This document shows, one piece after another, positions 21,504 through 34,330 of a stretch of 64,000 nt of DNA. Under the pieces are notes generated by a model that saw only the letters and a list, made by a program, of their open reading frames with translations, was not told the origin of the DNA and ran no database searches. This stretch comes from Brevipalpus yothersi (taxonomy: Eukaryota > Arthropoda > Arachnida > Trombidiformes > Tenuipalpidae). The translations under genes and the position numbers were made by a program. The stretch spans positions 29,663 to 93,662 of the forward strand of contig QZCP01000242.1 in the NCBI GenBank assembly GCA_003956705.1, written 5' to 3'. Each line of letters starts with the position of its first letter. Within the stretch, counting starts at the first letter, position 1.

Positions 21504-23768
21504 ATGCCAACTGTCATATTACTTGATGTCTCTTTATCCATGTGTCGTACTGTGGCTACACAGGATACAAACGAAATATTGTCGGCCAAACAATTGGCCA
21601 TTTATGGATTAAATGTTCTGTTAGATTATATGTCATCAAATTGTAAACTTGAACTCACATCTCTTATGCTATTTTCCTCCTTATGGGAAAGAAATGTTGG
21701 TTTCACTCGAGATTATGAAGTCATCAAAACGGCTCTCAGTAATTTGGATGCTTTCTATGACAAGACAAATATTTATAATGCACTCAAAGGAGTTCAAGAT
21801 TTAATTCACGAAGAATGGGGAACCAATGTGCCGTGTAATATCATTCTAGTAACCGATGGAAATCCGGGAATTTCATCATACTCTGATTCGGACATCAATG
21901 AAAAGCAGCCATTCGTTTTCAATTTTCCAGCCAAACTTCACGTGGTCTGCGTTTGTGATCCTACCGAACAGCTAGCTAATCGATGTGTTTCATTTTATAA
22001 ACGAATATTAGAAATGGCTATGCCCAAAAAAGATATTAATTCGAGTAAGCTGCCTTTTTTTGAATATTTTTTGCTTGTACAACAAGGTCGATGGTTATAT
22101 TACCTTCGGAATGTAGAGAATACCTTTCCGAAGGAGTGACAGGAAGCTTTGAAGATGAGAACAAGTGATGAAGAATTTCCAATAACTTTCTCTCGATATC
22201 ACTTTTAGATAATCATCTTTTCCATTGATGACTGTTTCATTGAGTTCTCTTTCAATTTCAAGAGAATAGTTCAAAATATTGATTGTGAAGAGTGCTTACT
22301 TGCTTACACTTCGTGATCAAGCTCACACTGTATTTTAAGGAGCGAGGCTATAAATTTATCGCGCTTATGAGAGAATGACCAGCTTGAGAACTTGAGAGCG
22401 ATCATCATCCATGAGATAAACTCAAGGATCATTCCAAAGTAGGGATGAAAATCTGAGAAAGGTCACTCGGTAAGAGGTCTGCTAGTCAATTTCCAAAAAA
22501 CTTTCTTTCTCATAAAAACTGATGTACTCGTATTTTGAACGACTGACATGAGACTCTTCAAATCTATTATTTCCAGTCGAATCTTAATTTTCTGAACATG
22601 TTTCTAGCTTTACTTCATTTCTCAGAACAAGCCGTGATCGATGCTCTCCACCATGTTTATTTAGAATGTCATCGCCATCAACAAAATTCTCTCTCCTACC
22701 TAACGTGTATCATATATTTGACCTTCTCTTCCTCTAATTGCAGATAATTTTTTGTGGATGCCAGAGAGTAGCACTCTGAAAGCAGTTCAACAAATGTTCC
22801 AGCGTTTGGCCGAGGCCAACTTTGCTCCATACAGAGGAACACTGCACTGTGGTAGTTTGTCTTGCTCAATTTCTCTTTTTCCCAATCTTGAGAGCTACAA
22901 CCAGACAAAAGACTTTGAAACTATCCATGCTAAAGCCTCAAATGAGATAATTATATGTGGCTTCATGCCGGTCAGCGATATAGCGAGCCCTCCAGTCCAT
23001 AGTCGTCATCTTGTTTTCGCTACTCCATTCTCCAAAGACGATCTCTCCAAATTACATTCAATCTTGATCACCAAAGACGTGGCAAACTATGATGTAAATG
23101 CCGCTACACTCTTCGATTTGGAAGAAGCACTCAACTCTGTCTTAACTGATGAAAGTCGAGAGCCATCTTTATGTGTTTTGCTTCATGGAGCTCTTAAAAT
23201 CGAAAGCATGGTAGCAATCTGTAGAATAGGACAGCAAGAGTGGTACGGCATGATATATGCTTGGTCTGATAGTAAGAAAAAGTCAAATCTAATGCTGTCT
23301 ACCTTCCAAGCGGGACTTGACTCCATCCCATGGCTGGGAGATCTTTCCAAGTTGGGTCCAGTTAGTATTTTCAACTTGTCCGATGAACCTAGCCCATCGG
23401 TTCAGAGGAAAAGCTATTCAACCAACTGTGTTGTGTGGACCAAGCAGCCAAACTTGTTATCTGATTTACAGAAGATTCTTCGATTAGCGAGAAAGCTTCC
23501 TGATAAGACGCCTCATTTTTATAAAGAACTCAATAGATTTCGCAAAGCAGCTCTAGTCTCTGGTTTTTTCGAGATCATTGACGGGTTAGCGACCATTCTG
23601 GAGCGAGAATGCCAAATTCTGCCCGCAGGCTCTCATCCAGAGGCGGCCCTTCAACTTACCCATGCTGTGAATGCCCTTCGAGCGAAAACCAGCGACGCGA
23701 CTTCCTATGATATTCTGATAACACCGATGAAGACCAGATTTGAGCATCCTGTACCATCAACTTGGTAA
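21504..23768 (+). CDS. INTS14: Integrator complex subunit 14
   Basis: Two exons (21504-22044 and 22744-23768) flank a 699-bp intron and encode 521 residues (human 518). The protein belongs to the Integrator complex that cleaves snRNA and nascent pol II transcripts, and it pairs with INTS13 and INTS10. It begins with a VWA domain: PTVILLDVSLSM is a MIDAS-like DxSxS motif, followed by LELTSLMLFSSLWE and IILVTDGNPG. The C-terminal half shows SRHLVF, CVLLHGALKIE, the DSKKKSNLM segment, and RKLPDKTPHFYKELNRFRKAAL, all diagnostic. The exon junction falls between the VWA domain and the following domain. Continuing past the donor would reach a stop at 22139, so the splice is required. Confidence 0.95.
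22045..22743 (+). other. INTS14 intron
   Basis: A GTAAGC...TTGCAG intron, the longest of this gene. No embedded gene or RNA was recognised. Confidence 0.7.
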
Positions 23769-24699
23769 GAATTCTTCTCTCAAATCTTTCTCTTTTTCAT
23801 TTCTGATCGTTATATGATCGTGGTCTAATTTGTAGCCATGTATGCATCGAGAGAGTGAAAGTATATATCGTATTCTTACTTTATTGTACGAATAAAAGTC
23901 AGACGGGTTGAGCTAATTAAGTATAAGTATATATCTACAGTCATAATGAATTATTATCACAGGTGACTTTATTTTTCGCTGGTTCTATGTTGCCATTTTT
24001 GTTGCAAGAAAGCAGTCAAATTTGTTTTTTTTTCGTACATCCATTCCATTCAAAACATTCCCACCACCAAACCACTCTCGAACCTGCAAGCAATTTCAAT
24101 TTCAAATTTTTGCTTAACCAAATCTGTCCTTCCCTAGACATATACTTAGAAGAAGTTCCTGTTTTTTTCACATTTATCATTGCCCTCACTAAACATTTTA
24201 TGTTAGCAAGAATGGCATTTTCGTGCAGAAAATATCTTCTTATTGCAGTCATCTTGGACACTCCTATGAAAATATTGCTCAGATCATGTCTATGGATAGC
24301 TTTTGACGTAAGACTTCTTGTTTCTATCATCATACTATGATTTGCTTTCTCTTTTCAATCGCTATTGTGTGCGATTCGGGAATATCCCAGTCCTGATAAT
24401 GGCCTTGCAGGAGAAACAAGTTCCGACTGCTGTTCATCTTCTCTTCAGTGTAACTGACTTTACTGAGCCTACAACTTCTCCTCTTGGCCTCCAGGCAACT
24501 TGGTGAAGATGCCACTTCGATAATTCCTTTAGTTTTTAGTTGTTCACTGTCATTTCAGTGTCTCTCCAGCGATCACAACAAGCACGAGAAATATTTCTGT
24601 TTTCGTTTCCACAATTACAAGTCTTAATTCGGTAGAATTGTTCCATTTTACTCTTCAAGAATCAGTATCAAAATTTTATTTAAGTTTTTCTTCTCGAAA
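23769..24699. other. Intergenic region INTS14-astakine
   Basis: About 930 bp. It is T-rich on the plus strand and has no supported coding sequence. It should contain the promoter of the astakine-like gene. Confidence 0.45.
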
Positions 24700-25757
24700 A
24701 TGTCGTTTGTCTCTTTTTCCGTTCAGATTTTTATCATTTCCATTTTCCCGGTGAGTTCGAGCCTGGTGATAGTGGTTCCGTTCTTTTCTAAAGTTTTCAT
24801 GTTCCTTTTAATCGGTTTTCATTATACGATGTTTGGAAAAATTTCATTAATTATGACTTCTCCCCTTTCATTCAGATCATTGTCTCATCCCAATATTGGA
24901 AGTTTCCCAAACCATGTCAGTCTCCTGATGATTGTCGTCCAGATGAATGCTGTGCAATCGGTAAGTAAAACTTCCCACTTTTTCTTCGATTGGTTACCGA
25001 TCCTCTTCCTACCTCTTGTTTACTTCTCACTTGAAGAATTTGTATCTCAATGGGTAGCTTTTAGCAAGGTCTTTGTCAAAACATGTGAGAAAGCCCGTTT
25101 TTTTTTCTCTCTAGTAGCTGTTGAACACTCTGAGCTATTATTCATCAGATTCACCTATCTGTTGTCGCTCAGCATGCTCAGTGATTTTTTTTAGAAAAAG
25201 TCATGAAATTCACTCAGAATCGAGGGGGAGAAACCCACGAACTAAAGCGTCATCCTCCATCACTTTCGAATTTATCTTTTCTATTTATTTTTCCGCTTTA
25301 CTGAGAAATTTCACATGACTCATATTGATACCTTAGTTGCCTCTCTGTATGGAAAGTATTCTACAGTTAATCTTTCAGCTATAAAAATTGCTAGAAATAT
25401 ATTATTAATTCGATTGGGTCTCGATTGGTCTCCAATGACTGGAGATACAATGATTCTAAGATAAATGAAGTTTTTTTCTCACGACTCTGTATTTGCTCTA
25501 CAGGTTTTGTCAGGTTCAGTGTACCAGTGTGTAAGCCTCTTGGAGGACTTGGCGATTGGTGTTATGAGGAGAACGAACCCATGAATCAAACCCTCTACTA
25601 TCCAAATGGTGCAAGTGAAACTTACAACGATATTTATTTGAATTTTTGTCCTTGTTCATCTCGATATTCATGTACAGCAAATACTTGTTCCATTCCTGTC
25701 TCAACCGAAAATTTTGAGGCCACAAATGATGCTGAGCCTGTCTCAGAAATATTCTGA
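24700..25757 (+). CDS. Astakine/prokineticin-domain secreted peptide
   Basis: Three exons (24700-24750, 24876-24960, 25504-25757) give 129 residues. Exon 1 plus the start of exon 2 form a signal peptide (MSFVSFSVQIFIISIFP, then IIVSS). The mature part has the ten-cysteine prokineticin/colipase-like spacing: CQSPDDC, RPDECCAIG, VPVCKPLGGLGDWC, then CPCSSRYSC and a final C. Arthropod astakines are cytokines that drive haemocyte release and survival; vertebrate prokineticins are GPCR ligands. It lacks the N-terminal AVIT of vertebrate prokineticins, as other astakines do. The phase-1 intron after CCAIG splits the domain. A short Ser/Glu-rich tail follows. The assignment rests on the cysteine pattern and on VRFSVPVCKPLG. 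Confidence 0.83.
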
Positions 25758-26143
25758 TTGTTCAATGCTTTTTGGAAGATTCAATTATCAGTATCGTCTT
25801 TCATCAAAACAGTAGCCATAATTTTTACATACCCATTGCATCAACTAGTAATCATCACACTCATGACTTAGTTCTCTTGTAGTGTTGGAGAATTGATTTT
25901 TTCTTTCTTCTTATCACATTGACAATAAGAGGATTCTGAGATTTCTCTAAGAAAAAATGTGCATTCTCTCATTGACTTTCTTCTCTTTCGTGTTGTCTTT
26001 GAAGAAGGAAAAAGGTGGCATAAGAGGTGTTCCTTTCAGATTCTGAATGTATTCTACTGATATTGTAAGATAAATAGTTACATGTAACTTTCTACTACCC
26101 GAAATAACGAGAAACACCCTCTCAAGTGGTGGGTTTGGCAATG
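25758..26143. other. Convergent 3' region astakine-AMPD
   Basis: About 390 bp between converging genes, with no further gene visible. Confidence 0.5.
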
Positions 26144-29100
26144 TTAATCATTTTTTGTCGCAGTAATATTAGTTAAAAAATCTCGGGTGCGAGTGCTTCT
26201 GAAAATGTGGGATAATTCATCAACCAAAGTCTCATATCGATAAGCAACTCGAATATCTGGCACATTAGTTTTCGTTATATCGTTACCATTTGTTCCATGT
26301 TTTGCGTACTGAGGGCCAAGCCAATGTTGTTTAACCTGCGTTGAAGGATGCTCCTTTATTAGTTAGCCGGAGTACGATTGTGAGTTTGGTTAGAACAGTG
26401 GTAAAAAATTGTATTAGAAAAGAGAGAGAGAGAGATAGAAACCATTAGGATGCTGAATGAGTATTCATACAAACCGATTACACAAGTGTCTCTCGAGGGC
26501 TATTCATGCACACTCTAGTCTTAATCTAATTTTCGGCGGGGTATCAAACTGTGAGAATACATTGTTACATTCAAGCAAACACTCATGACACACACACTCG
26601 ACCGGAAAAATGACTAACATGGTACATGTGAATGGTGTCCTTCAGTTAAAAACAAAGTAATATTCTCCAGTCTATAAACCTATGGATACTCACATGCTGT
26701 GGAAAACCACTCATCAGAACGCTGTTTCTGGCAAGCTCACACATATCGCAAGGGCTCAATTGCCAAATATGAGTGGCATTACTGTATTCTTCCATCAAGG
26801 GTTCCTGGAAAGAGAAATGAGTCAATAAAATTTGCGCTGAAAGTGTCACACTAGTAACGACTGACTTTAGTGAAATGAAATTGTAACGGATCATCGGTGG
26901 ACAAGGAAACCATGAGACCACGGAAAAGATAATCAGGAAATGGATTTCGATGATATTTGAGAAAAAGTGAATTATTGGAGAGAGGAGACATAGCTATTCC
27001 AATTTGAGCTAAATAGTACAAATATTGAAGCACAGGAGCTTTGCGAAGAAGAAGTCCATGAGATATATTCTCGCTGAGTAAGTAGCCTCCGACAAGGTGT
27101 TGAATGTGGCCAGCTTCACCACAGTGAGGCCTTAGAACAAAGGTATTCATTTTCCGTTCACTAAAAGAAAAAATGATCAAATCATTTCATGCACTGGTTT
27201 TCAATCACAATATTCTTACGCTCGGAAGTGGTTGAGAACACATATGTTGGCATACATATAGTAAAGGTAATAATTGTAGGGAGGATTTTCTTTTGAATTC
27301 CATTCGTGAGGCAATGGAATACTCTTATGGACGATGGCGTTTTCAGGTTTGCTTTCATCATCCACAGAATCAAATCCAGTGACATAATGAAGAAATTTGT
27401 GCAGCTCAGGATGACTGTTTGGATCATTTGTGACTTCAAATAAAGGAAGAAATACGTTACGAAGGATTTCTTGAAAATTGTCCACCAATTTGTTCGATTT
27501 ATAAATGTCACTGGTTTAAAAGAACGAAAATGAGGGAATAATTAGAATCAAGTGGCATCAACTCGATTTCAGCTTACTATAATCTTGGAACTTGGATAAG
27601 CCATCTTATATTATCAGAATAAACATTGTTTTCGACCGCCCATTTAGCGAGACTATCCCATTCGTCCATTTTACGACCATAAATGGAGAGTCTTAATTCG
27701 GCATTTTGATATTTACTATCTTCCAAGTCGTTGGCAACTTCCTAGAATAGATAACGTATGTTATTCAAGTACGATGAACTCGATTTGTGGTGAGAAATGG
27801 CAAGAAAAGTAAGAGAGAGGAAGAAGAGCTATCACAAAAAAAGAAGCTATGATATGAGCCAAAAGAGCTCACTTACTTTCAAAATTTGAGCGAAATATTT
27901 ACCACCAATATAGTTATCTGTCTTCAAAAATATCTCACGCAATCTACTTTCACCAATGGGATTGTATTTTGCGTTGAATTTATCGAATCGATGGAAAGTG
28001 TTTCGATCCTGTTGCGATGAGAGAAAAGATTGACACGTGACAAATGTTTCAGAATTTGTGATGGAAAAATTCGAAGAATTTGCGAAGAGCTCGACAAGAA
28101 TCTAAGTTCCCTTCATATAATAATGAAGTACGATTTTATGTAACAAACTATTCACCATAGTATTGTGATAGAGATGTCTGAGTGATCGTCTCAAGCTTCG
28201 TACTTATAATCATCCGTTGAGAATGAAGTCTACTCTACAAGTACTGTAAGAGAGTTCAGAGTATTAGTGAACCCAATTCCCTCTACTTTATGCTGACTCC
28301 AGCGAATATTAATAGCATTACAGAGGCTTATTAAGTCATCAGTTCAAATCGAATTGATATGTATTCGTGAACTGGCTTGATGTGCTTAATGCACTTTGAA
28401 CATTTATACTATGAGCATAAAAAAAGCTGATGACTTACCGCATGAACATCGAGCATGTCGACACTCAAATCATAGGAAGTGACATTTAATGTTTCGAACA
28501 CTTTTTCGAGAGTCATTGGTCTTTCCTTATCATCCAAACACACTAGGTCATGAGGAGATGTTCGCAAAGTTTTCTTAATAAATCGAAGAAGATGCTTCTG
28601 ATTCATACATGATGCAGCGTGAACATGGGTGTCGACTTTTCGAATGTTGTAAAAATCGCGATGTGAAACGGACTTTTGGGCTTGAAGCTCACGCTTATCG
28701 TTAAGTATGACATGAAGTTGAAATTTGGTCGATAAGTAAGATAAACGATGAAAACAGTAAGATTTCAATGGTCCGTCGGTGATCATATCACAAATGGCTC
28801 TCATATCTTCCAGGAATTCATGGAGCGATGGGAAAGGATAATCGATGGGTTGATTGCTTTCCAAAGCTTCCTCATTTCGATAAACCTGAACAATTCCGTT
28901 ATTAACACCCAATACATATCCAATTGGTTCAGGGATTTCCAGATTCCATGGATCCAGTATAGGTGTTGGTTCAACTTCATAATGATCTGGTGGAAAAGAA
29001 TGTGCAATAAAAGAATGAAAACAATTGCCTAGAATCAGCGTCATCATGATAGAAAGCGTATTGAAGTACAGTCGAGAGAGAAAAAAACCTACCATGATTG

Positions 29101-29279
29101 GTTTGATTATCAGGTGTATCAGGTTCACTATCTACATTAGAATGAATATAACGTTTGGTGAGAGATGGAAATGATTGTCGACACATTTCCATATATTTTT
29201 CTCGAAGTCGCAATGCTTTGCCAAAAATTCGTCCAAGATCAACGTTCTCATCAATGTCGACCATTTTGGAAACAACCAT
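26144..29279 (-). CDS. AMPD2: AMP deaminase
   Basis: Eight exons (29279-29093, 28986-28439, 28008-27877, 27741-27578, 27510-27220, 27160-26866, 26804-26694, 26335-26144) encode 639 residues. It deaminates AMP to IMP in the purine nucleotide cycle. Metal and catalytic residues are intact: KVDTHVHAASCMN, the HADRNTFHRFDKFNAKYNP block across an exon junction, LRPHCGEAGHIQHL, ENISHGLLLRK, and the diagnostic SLSTDDPLQFHFT. The C-terminus has KTNVPDIRVAYRYETL. The N-terminus upstream of the catalytic domain is short compared with vertebrate AMPD2, as it is variable in all members. Another in-frame ATG is at 29264. Exon 6 uses GTCAGT as donor. The symbol is by general resemblance; invertebrates usually have one AMPD. 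Confidence 0.94.
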
Positions 29280-30194
29280 CGAACCTTGGCTCCGATCACA
29301 AATTCAGTTTATATGGAAATTGTCCACAAAACAACACATACTCTCTCTTCAATTTTACTGAAACATTAATATGAATTAGCGATTTTTATTATTTTTTCCT
29401 CTAATCACTGAAAAAAATGATATAATTTCACAAACCGAGAGCGGTATCCTGACTCGATTGATTCAATCGAATGAATGTGTACGAGAGTATGATTAACTGG
29501 TTGTGGATCAAAAAGAATGACAAAATGGTGAATCCTGTACTCGATATCTCTCTTTCCCTCTGATGCTTTAACTTTAACGGTGCTTGCTCAATTGCCAAAA
29601 TATACCATTACATAGACCCATATTGCACCATGTCATTCTTTTTGTGATAATTAATTATTGCTTTATTACCGATGACACTTTTATTCTTCCACTTTCGCAA
29701 AGCAGATCTCGAACGACAGAAGACTAATTCTCTCTCTATCTCTATCTCTCTCTCTCCCTCTTTTCTTTTTTATTGTGAATATAAAGATATGGAAGTGTCC
29801 TAGGGCTGGGCGAATAGTAGGAAAAAATATTCCATCGAATATTCGAAGACACGAAATGATGTGTACTCAAAAATATTCGAAAAAGCCTTTCTCACTAGAC
29901 GACGCTAAAGTCTACGTGAACCATGCATTGTGCTGTCAGCGCCCTCAAAGCTCCCTCACAATATCTCCTTCTGAGCGTGTGCAGATCATAAACTCCTCCC
30001 TCGAATGGTCTTAAGAAGATATTCGACTAACGGATATCTAAAAATTATTCGAAAAATTTTGTTCAACTCTAAAGTGTCCAACGAAAGTGTGTCTGTGTGG
30101 TTGTGTGATATAATTAGATGATAATTCGGTAAAACAACTGTACAGGTGTGAGGGTTAAAAAATATATAGGCATATATAATGTACTTGATACATG
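29280..30194. other. AMPD upstream / PICK1 downstream region
   Basis: About 900 bp. It contains a CT-rich run (29730-29760) and clustered AATATTCGAA-like words (29830-29885). The last ~100 bp (from about 30098) is duplicated at 55222. No gene recognised. Confidence 0.5.
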
Positions 30195-33114
30195 TCACTG
30201 TTTGTCGATTGTCAGCAATTGATCGGATGGCAAACTTTCTTGTGTTTCGAGTTGCTGTTCTTCCTCTTCTTGATCGGTGGTAGATTGACTGAGATTTTTT
30301 TCGATTTCGTCATCATCTCTCACATCGGAACTGTTTGCTTGGCAATCTTGGGACAAATCCAATTCAACCGGAAATGATTTGTTCTCATTAATCAGAGAAT
30401 ATGATTGAGCGTGAAGCTCAGCTAGATTTGACAATAATTTCTGCAATTTTTCAACCACATCCTGAACGTGTCTCTGATCCATAAGCTCCATTTTAACCAG
30501 AACATCCGATCTTTTTTGGGCAAATCGAGCTCGCGCTTGCTGTCGACATCGCAATACCAATCTGTACTCGTAGTTACCAGTTTCAACCCTGTAGAGAGGA
30601 TCATCTTGAGAGTTGGTTTCAAATTCTTCATCATCCATTTCTCGAACTTTAAGGCAGTATGACTGAAACAAAAATTTATATTGTTATTCCAACTTGACTC
30701 AACAAATGCGATCCAAGTTATCGTACAAATTAAACTTACCAAATATTCAAATTTGACATCGGCATATTTTTTGATCGTCAACTTCATGTCAGGCATGACT
30801 TTGTTTAAAAATGTACTCAAATCAGATACCAGCTGTTGCAAATCAATCAGAAAAACGAACAACAGACAATTTAATTAAAGCTGGAAAGACGACTAAATCA
30901 ATCGTCCACTTACTGGTTTCAGATCACGTATCATTTGCATCCCTTTGCGTTCGATTATTCGATGGGCTTGACCAAAGGCGGCAAACGCTTTACTTGAGTC
31001 CGGATGTGGATCTCGAACACCAATTTCCGAGAAGACATCCCCAAAAGCTACCAATATCATAAATGGAAACAATTAGACTTAATTTGCATTCTCATTGATT
31101 TCACTCTCTTACCTTTCATGACATGACACATTCCAAGATGAGCTTTTAACAGATCTTTAGTTCGTTCTATCAGTCCCTTGTACATAAGCTCCATCAACTC
31201 AAGCTCCTCCAATTTTCGTATTAGACTGTCTGTTAAAACCAACATTTTACAACCAAAAATTTCATTAAATTTCATCCATTAAATAAATTCTATTCATTAA
31301 AATTAGATCAATATATCATATATTATTCCAAAACATACCATTGCAAAGCATAGCTCGACTCAGTCCAAGTGCATCAGCTGTATCACTGCCCATATTCTCA
31401 ACAATTCGATGTTTCACTTTCTTCAACACGATGTCCAATGATTTGCCTTGCTTTGGCTCAGCATGAAGCTTATTATAATTGAATGTAACCTCAGGCTCAG
31501 AGGCTTGAATCATTTTGGCTACTTCAATCTTGGTTTTTCCTTTCACAGACTCACCATTGACTCCAACAATCTCATCTCCAGACTCAAGTGTACCATCAGC
31601 AGCTGCTGGAGTTTGGTCAAAAATCTAGAAAAATATTTATTGAAGAGAAGATAAATTTAAGCCAACGTTGTCACAACAATAAGTTTTGTGTAATATTTGT
31701 GAAAAAATTTTTGCCCCCAATAATAATTACCTGGACGACGTATATACATGGACAATGGGGTGCACCACCACCAATGCTGATACCGATCATATTTTTAGGA
31801 TTTTTCTTGATCGTCACAACTCCACTGGTTACACGCATTCCTCTGAAAATTCAAAAAGGATGATCATCAGATAATTGATTAGAGAAATTTTTTTTCTTTC
31901 TCATTTGAATAGGGAAAAATATTAGCGATGGAAAAAATTACTGAAATTACTGAATTACTGAAAGAGACTAAACTGGAAAGGTATATTCACAATTGAGACT
32001 GAAAAATTTCAATTCTGCATGGTCTAAACTAGGATCTTTCCCCCTCTCCTTCCCCGTGATTTGCATAATTCAAATAGCAAACTTTATCCGATGAAGAAAT
32101 GAGAAAGAGTGGATAAGTTCAATGAGATTGTATTTCAGCTTCGTCGGTGGTCTCACAGTCGGGTTGTCAGTCTTTCTATTCGATGAACTCGAATTTCTGA
32201 GGCAATCATTTTCTCTTACTCATTTGCTATTACCATTGTTGTTCATATCTAGCACATTGACCGTCTCGTTTTGCCTTCTATCAGCTGCTAATGAGCCGTT
32301 TGTTTGATCAGCTCATAAGCTAGTCTCAAAATTTGAGGAAAAGAATAGAATAAATTTTGCTGGGTCTCATTTTACTTAGGCAAACGGGTCCACAAAATAG
32401 ATGGATCCCGCATTCCCTCTCTGGACTTATTCTTGCCAAAATTTGGAAAAGATGGCTTCTTCAAACGAATGTGTTTAGCAGAATAAATGTACATGTCAAT
32501 TTGTTTCATTGGATCTCCAAGAGTAATGAAAAAGAATTTGTTTCATGGAGAAAGTTTACTGTTACGTAGGAAACGTTTCATCCTTGAAAATTTCGAAATA
32601 AGTATGAAAACCATAGAAACTAAATTGAATTCAACTTCATCTCATGAAAGTTTTGCCATTAAACTTGAATCAGATTCGAACGAAAAGAGTCCAGAAAAAT
32701 AGGCTGGTTGCTCATTCACACCAAAAAATATACCAGAGAGAATATTATTTTCTTACAGGAAGTTTTCCGAGTTCATTACGTCAAGACTTTTAGATAAACA
32801 ACTTTGAAGAGAACTCATGATACTAATTTGATGGTCTATGATAGCATGTGTTTTCTGATTGAACAATAAGTTTGCCTCAAAGATAGTGACAATTCGAACA
32901 ATGGTCATTATTTCCAAATTTTCATGATAATTGGAATAAGAACCAAATTTCATTCATCATACATACATTTTATGTGTAAAGAAATTCCAACTTACTTTCG
33001 ATCTTCGATCATATTGTCCAACCATCTGTCATCCTCAAAATCAGGATCATGGTCAGGTATAAGGTGATACGAAGCGTTGGATGAGCTGAGTGCGTAGTCA
33101 GCTCGTCCTAGCAT
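30195..33114 (-). CDS. PICK1: PRKCA-binding protein PICK1 (PDZ + BAR)
   Basis: Seven exons (33114-32996, 31842-31731, 31624-31339, 31229-31113, 31047-30914, 30832-30740, 30662-30195) encode 442 residues. PICK1 is a scaffold whose PDZ domain binds PKC-alpha and receptor tails and whose BAR domain shapes endocytic membranes. The PDZ has the MIGISIGGGAPHCPCIYVVQ strand and GDEIVGVNGESVKGKTK. The BAR region follows with KSLDIVLKKVKHRIVENM, DTADALGLSRAMLCND, AFGDVFSEIGVRDPHP, KLTIKKYADVKFEYLSYCLK and NYEYRLVLRCRQQARARF. The tail is Glu-rich. Intron 1 is unusually long (31843-32995, 1.15 kb). Most of the gene is duplicated in two pieces at 55.3-56.6 and 61.1-62.2 kb. Confidence 0.95.
31843..32995 (-). 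other. PICK1 intron 1
   Basis: A 1.15-kb intron in a gene whose other introns are about 80-110 bp. The part from 32194 to the exon is duplicated at 61068. Both strands hold short ORFs (for example 32487-32702) that are kept in the duplicate, but none matches a family I recognise. Its size suggests insertion of foreign sequence. Confidence 0.5.
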
Positions 33115-33412
33115 ATTGGACGTGGAATCAATATTCCTCAAACTTGATTAAACTAATGACGAGTAGAAGAGAATTAACTTTCTCTCAACTGGACACTAAA
33201 ACAATGAAGCGAAAAATTCCACAGAGAACGCTCTTTGTTCACAAGCAATACACAAACAGATATACACGAGTAACACAGGAACACCGATGGCAACGTTGAA
33301 TTGATGGTTTACCAAGAGAGAGAAAAGAGAGAGAGAGATGAAGAGAGAGCAAACAAACTTGCGAAAGAGAGAGTCAGAAAAGCTGCTGGTTGATGGCTTG
33401 CTAGTCTATGTA
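33115..33412. promoter_or_regulatory. PICK1 5' flank
   Basis: About 300 bp upstream of the PICK1 start, ending in GA-rich sequence (33309-33372). The 5' part is almost identical to 61984-62170. Promoter by position only. Confidence 0.35.
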
Positions 33413-33733
33413 TTACTCAGAATCAATGTCCGATACATCAGATATATCATCACCATCACAATAGTCACCATCATCATCAGTATACTCATATGAGGCTGAA
33501 ATTAAGAATTGCATGATATAGTAGGCTTCTTGACACTGTAGATGCTTTTGTATACCAATAACCAGAGGATCGTGAGGAGATAGACCTTCTTGTTCGATGA
33601 GAAATTGAATAGTTTTCATAGTACAAGACCGATATCCAGCGATAAACAACTCGATTGGAGAAGTGTACGTTGATGGTGAATCGATCATATCCGAAACTTT
33701 ACATTGGAACTCACAGTACACACCACTAGTAGA
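33413..33733 (-). pseudogene. Isolated bHLH-Orange (HES/HEY-type) domain exon
   Basis: An open exon of about 106 codons with an acceptor-like TTTTTAG at 33734 and a stop at 33413. Residues SPIELFIAGYRSCTMKTIQFL and EQEGLSPHDPLVIGIQKHLQC match the Orange domain of Hairy/E(spl)/HEY repressors (GY..C...I..FL....G....DP.....HL..C). An acidic Asp-rich tail follows. No bHLH exon was found upstream up to 35 kb and there is no WRPW-type C-terminus. It may be the last exon of a gene whose bHLH exon I missed, or an orphan exon. The equivalent stretch is deleted from the duplicate at 62.5 kb. Confidence 0.45.
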
Positions 33734-33965
33734 CTAAAAAGTGTAAAAAGTTGATAATTACATGGAAAATAAGAGAGACAATGCTCCAAGCAAGAGGACT
33801 AGAAAGTACTGAACGTTTCGCGAAACAAGCAGGACACTATTAGAGGAGCAGAGGAAATGAAGGAGCAGGAGAGACACAAAAATCGGAAGCAAAAATTGTT
33901 GAACTTGGAAGAAGGCGAATTAGAACTTCCTCTGATCGGGGAAAAGCGAAAGAGAGATGCTTTAG

Positions 33966-33968
<3 letters not shown>

Positions 33969-34011
<43 letters not shown>

Positions 34012-34012
34012 T
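33969..34012. repeat. CT microsatellite
   Basis: A run of (CT)n of about 34 bp followed by TTTCTCTCTTTC. A second CT run lies at 34278-34306. The sequence from 34091 to about 34330 between and around them recurs at 62566-62830. Confidence 0.8.
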
Positions 34013-34278
34013 TCTTTTGGCACTATGACCTGAGGAGCACGCGTCCTAGGGCTAAGAGTAGAAGGGCCAAGCACGCGTCTTGCGCGTGTTAAGGAATGGG
34101 CAAAGTTTGGATCGGCTGTCGGCCGAAGGAATGTTTTGAGGAACAGATGGAGAAGCTCGATACCTGCTTTCTAGACAGCCGGAGTTCCATCTGGCCTCAT
34201 CAGCTGTTCCTTTCCTAGTACTCTCCAGTGGCCCAGGGTCCATGGACTATCGCCTGGTCTCGCTCACCTAAACACTCG

Positions 34279-34309
<31 letters not shown>

Positions 34310-34330
34310 CTCTTTCTCTTAAAAATCTGC

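Noticed and set aside
22045..22139. C-terminus of a short INTS14 ending at 22139
   Set aside because: Reading past the GTAAGC donor gives non-homologous residues, whereas splicing to 22744 continues the INTS14 alignment.
29775..30014. 80-codon plus-strand frame with scattered Cys/His
   Set aside because: It looks a little like a zinc finger (CPRAG...RRHEMMC) but lacks proper pairs, and its AATATTCGAA words suggest repeat-like sequence.
32487..32702. 71-codon plus-strand frame in PICK1 intron 1, identical in the duplicate
   Set aside because: The identity follows from the very recent copying of the whole tract, not from coding constraint, and no family match was seen.
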